Origin: Burkholderiales bacterium
Lineage (GTDB): Bacteria; Pseudomonadota; Gammaproteobacteria; Burkholderiales; SG8-41
DNA: 12,110 nucleotides
Reading direction: 5' to 3'
Assembly: GCA_019746155.1 (NCBI GenBank)
Contig: JAIESJ010000119.1
Span: 1-12,110 of the forward strand
Shown: positions 7,080 through 12,110 of the stretch, in pieces
How positions within the stretch are numbered: the stretch's first letter is position 1
How the letters are laid out: each line of letters opens with the position of its first letter
Notes under the pieces: model-generated
What the model saw: only the letters and a program-made list of their open reading frames with translations
Database searches by the model: none
What the model was told of the DNA's origin: nothing
Program-made: the position numbers and the translations under genes

Positions 7080-7148
7080 TGATGAGTAATGGGCAACGAG
7101 TGATGGGTTAAAACCGTTAGCCCATTACGCATTACGCATTACCCATCA
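7080..7148. repeat. Long heptanucleotide-repeat hairpin between convergent genes
   Basis: The 30-nt arm 7080-7109 pairs with 7119-7148 at 23 of 30 positions (about 25 with G-U pairs), with a 9-nt loop. Both arms consist of 7-nt units: variants of GATGAGT, AATGGGC and GATGGGT on the left, and CATTACG, CATTACG, CATTACC on the right. It fills nearly all of the 74 nt between the amidotransferase stop and the yajQ stop. A two-way terminator or RNA 3'-end stabiliser is the simplest reading. Confidence 0.7.
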
Positions 7149-7153
7149 CGGGC

Positions 7154-7645
7154 TTAATCGCGGAAGTTCTTGAACTGCAGCGGAAAGTCGGTGATCGACT
7201 TGCGCAGCAGCGTGATGACTTCCTGCAGTACGTCTTTCTTGGCGCCGGATACGCGCACCGCATCGCCCTGGATGCTCGCCTGGACCTTCATCTTGCTGTC
7301 CTTGATGAGCTTGACGATCTTCTTGCCCATCTCCTGCTCGATCCCCTCGCGCACGGTGATGTTCTGCTTGACCTTGTTGCCGCTGATTTTCTCGACGGCG
7401 CCGAGCTGCAGGCAGCGCACGTCGATGCCGCGCTTGGCGAGCTTGCCGGTCAGCACGTCGCGCAACTGGTCGAGCTTGAAGTTGTCGTCAGCGAAGGCGG
7501 CGAGAATCTTCTCCTTCTCGTTGATCTCGACCCTTGCGTCCGAGCCCTTGAAGTCGAAGCGGTTGGAGATCTCCTTGTTGCACTGGTCCACCGCGTTGTG
7601 CACTTCGACCTGATTTACTTCCGAAACGATATCGAATGATGGCAT
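7154..7645 (-). CDS. yajQ: YajQ family nucleotide (c-di-GMP) binding protein
   Basis: The 163-residue protein is a full-length YajQ/UPF0234 member. It begins MPSFDIVSEVNQVEVHNAVD, has NRFDFKGSDARVE at 28-40, and ends with QFKNFRD, all typical of the family. YajQ proteins have two ferredoxin-like folds and bind nucleotides; in Xanthomonas and Pseudomonas a member binds cyclic di-GMP and affects virulence gene expression. The role in this organism is unknown. The start ATG 7645 has a good Shine-Dalgarno site, AAGGGAG at 7652-7658, six bases upstream. It is the last gene of the minus-strand operon, 17 nt after the BPH-like gene, and stops next to the large hairpin. Confidence 0.95.
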   Translation of the reverse strand: MPSFDIVSEVNQVEVHNAVDQCNKEISNRFDFKGSDARVEINEKEKILAAFADDNFKLDQLRDVLTGKLAKRGIDVRCLQLGAVEKISGNKVKQNITVREGIEQEMGKKIVKLIKDSKMKVQASIQGDAVRVSGAKKDVLQEVITLLRKSITDFPLQFKNFRD

Positions 7646-7651
7646 GTGCGG

Positions 7652-7658
7652 CTCCCTT
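7652..7658 (-). promoter_or_regulatory. Ribosome binding site of yajQ
   Basis: On the minus strand AAGGGAG lies six bases before ATG 7645, one of the clearest Shine-Dalgarno sites in the window. It fixes the yajQ start. Confidence 0.75.
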
Positions 7659-7662
7659 GATG

Positions 7663-8241
7663 TTACCTGTGACGCAATTTTACCTCATACGAAGTGGCCG
7701 GCAGTCCGGTGCCGTCGTCGAATTCGGCGGCGGTTTCGATCGCCAGCCGCGCAATTTCCTCGGCGGATTTGCGCGGCTGGCCGTAAGTCGCATACAGCGC
7801 GCCCAGCGCATAATCGCTGCCGCTGCCAAAGGCGTAGAACTTCGAGAATTCCTGCACCGTGCGGTGCGCGGCGACGCCAAAAATGCCGTGCGGGTTGACA
7901 ATCAGCACGTCGATGCGTGTCGATTCCAGGGCTTCCTCTTCCTCGCCGCCGGTGAGAAGGTAGTAATCGTGCTTGAGCGCGGCGTGCAACTTCTGCCAGG
8001 TCTTGAAAATCTCGAGCGGGGTTGCGAAATGCGCGTAGACCTTGGGACGGGCGAAATAATCGCGCAGGATGGTCTTGAACGTCGCGTCGCCGGTCACGCC
8101 GAGATAGCTGTCGCCGACCTTGAGGATCTTGGAGTGGTTGACGATGTACTCCGCGGTCTCCTTGCCCGACCCCCATTTGGTCATGGTGTCGGCGGCGATC
8201 GCGGCACAGCCATTCTTTTTGACGACGGCGATGGTGGTCAT
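7663..8241 (-). CDS. Proteasome-like Ntn hydrolase, probable BPH (betaproteobacterial proteasome homologue)
   Basis: The 192-residue protein has the N-terminus of proteasome beta and HslV subunits: after removal of Met1 the chain starts TTIAVVKKNG, putting a threonine nucleophile at position 1. In mature numbering it has Asp17 (AAIAAD) and a lysine at about 37 (NHSKILK), the counterparts of HslV Asp17 and Lys33. Further on come LGVTGD, and AFGSGSDYALGALYA near 136-150, the turn that carries the conserved serine. It is neither classic HslV (the body differs and no hslU is adjacent) nor the longer Anbu. Length and context fit BPH, a double-ring Ntn complex described from Thiobacillus denitrificans. 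Peptidase activity and substrates are not established here. It lies 16 nt after ppnP and 17 nt before yajQ. Confidence 0.8.
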   Translation of the reverse strand: MTTIAVVKKNGCAAIAADTMTKWGSGKETAEYIVNHSKILKVGDSYLGVTGDATFKTILRDYFARPKVYAHFATPLEIFKTWQKLHAALKHDYYLLTGGEEEEALESTRIDVLIVNPHGIFGVAAHRTVQEFSKFYAFGSGSDYALGALYATYGQPRKSAEEIARLAIETAAEFDDGTGLPATSYEVKLRHR

Positions 8242-8257
8242 GCTGAAAATCCCGGGC

Positions 8258-8569
8258 TCAGCCGAAATGGCAGACGTAATCGAGCGTCTCCAGCGGCTCG
8301 ATGTCGAAGCTCGAGTTGGCGGGCACGCGGAAGCTGTCGCCGGCGCGGCAGATGCGCCAGTCGCGGTCTCCCGGCAGCCGCACGCGGCAGCTGCCGGCGG
8401 TGATTTCCATCAGTTCCGGCTCGCCGGTCTTGAACGTGAGCACGCTCGGAAAAATGACGCCGACCGACTTGCGGCTGCCGTCCGGAAAGTAAACGGTGTG
8501 GCTCACGCATTTGCCGTCGAAGTAGACGTTCGCTTTCTTGACGACACTGACGTTGTCGAACTTGGGCAT
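8258..8569 (-). CDS. ppnP: Pyrimidine/purine nucleoside phosphorylase
   Basis: The 103-residue protein is a small single-domain cupin of the PpnP (formerly YaiE/DUF1255) family. E. coli PpnP phosphorolyses a broad range of nucleosides to base and ribose 1-phosphate. Recognisable parts are KSVGVIFPSVLTFKT at 34-48, EPELMEITAG at 50-59, the strand VRLPGDRDW, GDSFRVPANSSF near 77-88, and the C-terminal YVCHFG. Here it has a slightly longer N-terminus (FDNVSVVKKANVYFDGKC) than the 94-residue E. coli protein. ATG 8569 is supported by GGAGG at 8574-8578. It lies 16 nt after argG and 16 nt before the proteasome-like gene, within one transcription unit. Confidence 0.93.
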   Translation of the reverse strand: MPKFDNVSVVKKANVYFDGKCVSHTVYFPDGSRKSVGVIFPSVLTFKTGEPELMEITAGSCRVRLPGDRDWRICRAGDSFRVPANSSFDIEPLETLDYVCHFG

Positions 8570-8573
8570 TTAA

Positions 8574-8578
8574 CCTCC
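8574..8578 (-). promoter_or_regulatory. Ribosome binding site of ppnP
   Basis: GGAGG on the minus strand lies four bases before ATG 8569. It sits in the 16-nt gap after the argG stop, so ppnP should be translated independently of argG. Confidence 0.75.
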
Positions 8579-8585
8579 AAAATGG

Positions 8586-9805
<1,220 letters not shown>

Positions 9806-9809
<4 letters not shown>

Positions 9810-10729
9810 ATTTTTACTTTTCCCAGCAACAGGTATTCCAGCAGCGCCTTTTGCGTGTGCAATCTGTTCTCGGCCTCGTCCCACACCACGCTCTGCGGCC
9901 CGTCGATCACCTCGGCCTCCACTTCCTCGCCGCGGTGAGCGGGCAGGCAGTGCATGAACAGCGCATCGGGTTTGGCGGCCGCCATCATTTCCGCATCGAC
10001 GCAAAAATCCGCGAAATCCTGCCTGCGCTCACTGGTCTCGTCCTCGAAGCCCATGCTGGTCCATACGTCGGTGGTGACGAGATCGGCGTCGCGCGCCGCT
10101 TCCATCGGATCGTTGAACAGCTCGAGATGCGCGCTCTCGTAGCTCTCGCCGCGCTCCGGTTCCAGTTCGTAGCCGGGCGGGCTTGCGACGTGAAAGTTGA
10201 AGTCGAAAATCTTGGCCGCCTGCATCCAGGTGTGGCACACGTTGTTCGAGTCCCCGATCCACGCCACGGTCTTGCCGCTGATCGAACCGCGCTGCTCGAT
10301 GTAGGTGAAGATGTCGCCCAAGATCTGGCACGGGTGATACTCGTCGGTGAGGCCGTTGATGACCGGCACACGCGAATGCGCGGCGAAGCGCTCGATGATC
10401 TCGTGCTCGAAAGTGCGGATCATGACGATGTCGACCATGCGCGTGATGACGCGCGCGACGTCCTCGATCGGCTCGCCGCGTCCGAGCTGGGTGTCGCGCG
10501 TCATGAGCGTGATCACCGAGCCGCCCAACTGGTTCATGCCGGCCTCGAAGGACACGCGGGTGCGCGTCGAGTGCTTCTCGAACACCATTGCGAGCGTCCT
10601 GTCGTTCAGCGGCTGGTACGGCTCGTAGCGCTTGAACCGGTCCTTGATCCAGCGCGTGCGCGCGAACAGGTACTCGTACTCCTCGCGGTCAAAGTCCTTG
10701 AACTGAAGATAATGCCTGACTTCTTGCAT
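9806..10729 (-). CDS. argF: Ornithine carbamoyltransferase
   Basis: The 307-residue enzyme makes citrulline from ornithine and carbamoyl phosphate. Catalytic and binding motifs are complete: STRTR at 54-58 (carbamoyl phosphate), HPCQ at 132-135, DVWTSMG at 221-227 (ornithine loop), and HCLPA at 260-264. The start MQEVRHYLQFKDF matches anabolic proteobacterial enzymes, so ATG 10729 is taken although no clear ribosome binding site is seen. The gene is 39 nt after argD and overlaps argG by 4 nt. Being followed by argG, it is anabolic rather than the catabolic arcB. Confidence 0.98.
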
Positions 10730-10768
10730 GAGGCGCGGCTTGCGATAAGCTGTTAGGTAGGAGGTCGC

Positions 10769-11974
10769 CTAAGCGGGCTGGGCGGCGGGCTGCGGTGCGG
10801 GCTGCCTGGACAGGAAATCGAGTATCAGCGGCGCCAGCATGTCGATGACCAGCCCGGCCTGCTCGCGCGTGAAGTTAAGCGGCGGCAGCAGCCGGATGAC
10901 GTTGTCGGCGGTGACGTTGATCAGCAAGCCCCTGTCGAGCGCCTGCTGCACGAGCTCGCCGCAGGGATGCGCGAGCTCGATGCCGATCATCAGGCCGGCG
11001 CCGCGGATGTCCCTGACGCCGGGATTGCCGGCGAGCCGCGCGGCGAAGCCGGCGCGGATGAAGCCGCCGATATCCACCGCGTTCTGCATCAGGCCTTCTT
11101 CTTCGATGACGGCGAGCGTCGCCAGCGCGGCGGCGCACGCGAGCGGATTGCCGCCGAAGGTCGAGCCGTGGCTGCCGGGCTTGAAGAGGCTGGCTGCGGC
11201 GCCGGCGGCGAGGCAGGCGCCGATCGGCACGCCGTTGCCCAGTCCCTTGGCGAGCGTGACCACATCGGGCATGACGCCGGAGTGCTGGAACGCAAACCAC
11301 TTGCCGGTGCGGCCGGTGCCGCTTTGCACTTCATCGAGCATGAGCAGCCACTGATGCGCGTCGCAGATTTCGCGCAGGCCCTTGAGGTAATCGGGTCCGC
11401 AGACATTGATGCCGCCTTCGCCCTGGATCAGCTCGACCAGCACGGCGACGACATTGCGGTTGTTCTCGCCGACGCGCTTCACCGCGTCGAGATCGTCGAA
11501 CGGCACGCGCACGAAACCGGCGACCAGCGGCTCGAAGCCGGCCTGCACCTTGCGGCTGCCGGTGGCGGAGAGCGTGGCGATAGTGCGGCCGTGGAAGGCT
11601 TTTTCCAGCACCACGATGGCCGGTGACTCGATTTTTTTCTGGTGCCCGTAATAGCGCGCGAGTTTGATCGCGGCTTCATTAGCCTCGCAGCCCGAGTTGC
11701 AGAAGAACACCTTGTCCATGCCCGAAATCGCGGCCAGCCGGTCGGCGAGTTGTTCCTGCAGGGGGATGCCGTAGAGGTTGGAGGTGTGGACGAGTCTGCC
11801 GACCTGGTCGCGCAACGCCGCCGTCAGCTTCGGATGGCTGTGGCCGACGCCGCACACGGCAATGCCGGCGAGCGCATCGAGATAGCGCTTGCCCTGCGTG
11901 TCCCACAGCCAGGCGCCCTCGCCGCGCTCGAAAGCGACGGGAAGACGGCTGTATGTATTCATCACATGCGACAT
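10769..11974 (-). CDS. argD: Acetylornithine aminotransferase
   Basis: This class III PLP aminotransferase converts N-acetylglutamate semialdehyde to N-acetylornithine in arginine synthesis, and family members may also act on succinyldiaminopimelate. The 401-residue protein shows GIAVCGVGHSHP at 37-48, NSGCEANEAAIKLAR near 93-107, FHGRT at 128-132, LDEVQSG with Asp214, and the PLP lysine Lys243 in TLAKGLGNG. I start at ATG 11974 (MSHVMNTYSRLPV) by family similarity; ATG 11962 and TTG 11992 are in frame, and none has a good Shine-Dalgarno site. The C-terminus ends in a proline-alanine-glutamine tail (QPAPQPAAQPA) beyond the usual end. It is the first gene of the minus-strand operon, just after the rpsT terminator, so its promoter should lie in 11975-12020, where I cannot pick it out. 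Confidence 0.96.
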   Translation of the reverse strand: MSHVMNTYSRLPVAFERGEGAWLWDTQGKRYLDALAGIAVCGVGHSHPKLTAALRDQVGRLVHTSNLYGIPLQEQLADRLAAISGMDKVFFCNSGCEANEAAIKLARYYGHQKKIESPAIVVLEKAFHGRTIATLSATGSRKVQAGFEPLVAGFVRVPFDDLDAVKRVGENNRNVVAVLVELIQGEGGINVCGPDYLKGLREICDAHQWLLMLDEVQSGTGRTGKWFAFQHSGVMPDVVTLAKGLGNGVPIGACLAAGAAASLFKPGSHGSTFGGNPLACAAALATLAVIEEEGLMQNAVDIGGFIRAGFAARLAGNPGVRDIRGAGLMIGIELAHPCGELVQQALDRGLLINVTADNVIRLLPPLNFTREQAGLVIDMLAPLILDFLSRQPAPQPAAQPA

Positions 11975-12020
11975 AACGGTGAGCCGGATCAATCTGCTTC
12001 AGACGCCGGCGGCAATCCCA

Positions 12021-12049
12021 CAAAACAATACGGCGGCCTGCGCCGCCGT
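12021..12049 (-). terminator. Intrinsic terminator of rpsT
   Basis: On the minus strand a perfect 8-bp stem, ACGGCGGC at 12042-12049 with GCCGCCGT at 12030-12037, closes a 4-nt loop and is followed by ATTGTTTTG. It lies about 30 nt after the rpsT stop and separates rpsT from argD, so argD needs its own promoter or read-through. Confidence 0.8.
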
Positions 12050-12078
12050 CTGTTGGGCCGCTGCGCGCTAAGCCGGTA

Positions 12079-12110
12079 TCAGGCCATGGCCTTGAGAGCC
12101 GCAGCCAAAC
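12079..12110 (-). CDS. rpsT: C-terminal end of ribosomal protein S20 (partial)
   Basis: Only the last nine codons and the TGA stop are inside the window. They read LAAALKAMA, preceded by a codon ending in GT that fits arginine, as in the (S)RLAAxxKALA end of betaproteobacterial S20, a 30S subunit protein. The strong terminator after it fits a short, highly expressed gene, and rpsT near argF is a layout I recall from betaproteobacteria. The call rests on very few residues. Confidence 0.6.
   Translation of the reverse strand, partial: LAAALKAMA

Overview
The window looks like chromosomal DNA from a high-GC proteobacterium, most likely a betaproteobacterium. Support comes from the protein sequences (DXS, IspA, ArgF, ArgG and PpnP all read like betaproteobacterial versions), from a gene that best fits BPH, the betaproteobacterial proteasome homologue, and from an rpsT remnant next to arg genes. 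I cannot name a genus. There is no tRNA, rRNA, CRISPR array, insertion sequence or phage gene, and no gene-free stretch exceeds 200 bases.

Plus strand, 196-5257. xseB, ispA and dxs form a tight cluster with gaps of 3 and 1 nt. It supplies the small subunit of exonuclease VII, farnesyl diphosphate synthase, and the first enzyme of the MEP isoprenoid pathway. After a 105-nt gap with heptanucleotide repeats comes folE (GTP cyclohydrolase I). A 93-nt gap with a small hairpin follows, then a RibB-RibA fusion. Its RibA (GTP cyclohydrolase II) half looks intact, but its RibB half lacks a catalytic histidine and several nearby residues. Two different GTP-opening enzymes are therefore neighbours.

Plus strand, 5298-7079. 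This is an accessory-looking stretch. A membrane protein of the alkaline-ceramidase/CREST hydrolase type sits behind its own sigma70-like promoter. A class I glutamine amidotransferase with an intact Cys-His-Glu triad follows. The two convergent gene sets meet at a 69-nt imperfect hairpin (7080-7148) built from 7-nt repeats, related in design to the one after dxs.

Minus strand, 12110-7154. Reading in the direction of transcription: the last codons of rpsT and a strong intrinsic terminator, then argD, argF, argG, ppnP, a proteasome-like Ntn hydrolase (BPH-like) and yajQ. Gaps are 39, -4, 16, 16 and 17 nt, so the six genes look like one transcription unit. It combines late arginine biosynthesis with nucleoside phosphorolysis, a self-compartmentalising peptidase homologue and a YajQ-family nucleotide-binding protein. 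The BPH-like gene in this operon and the degenerate RibB domain are the two observations most worth following up.
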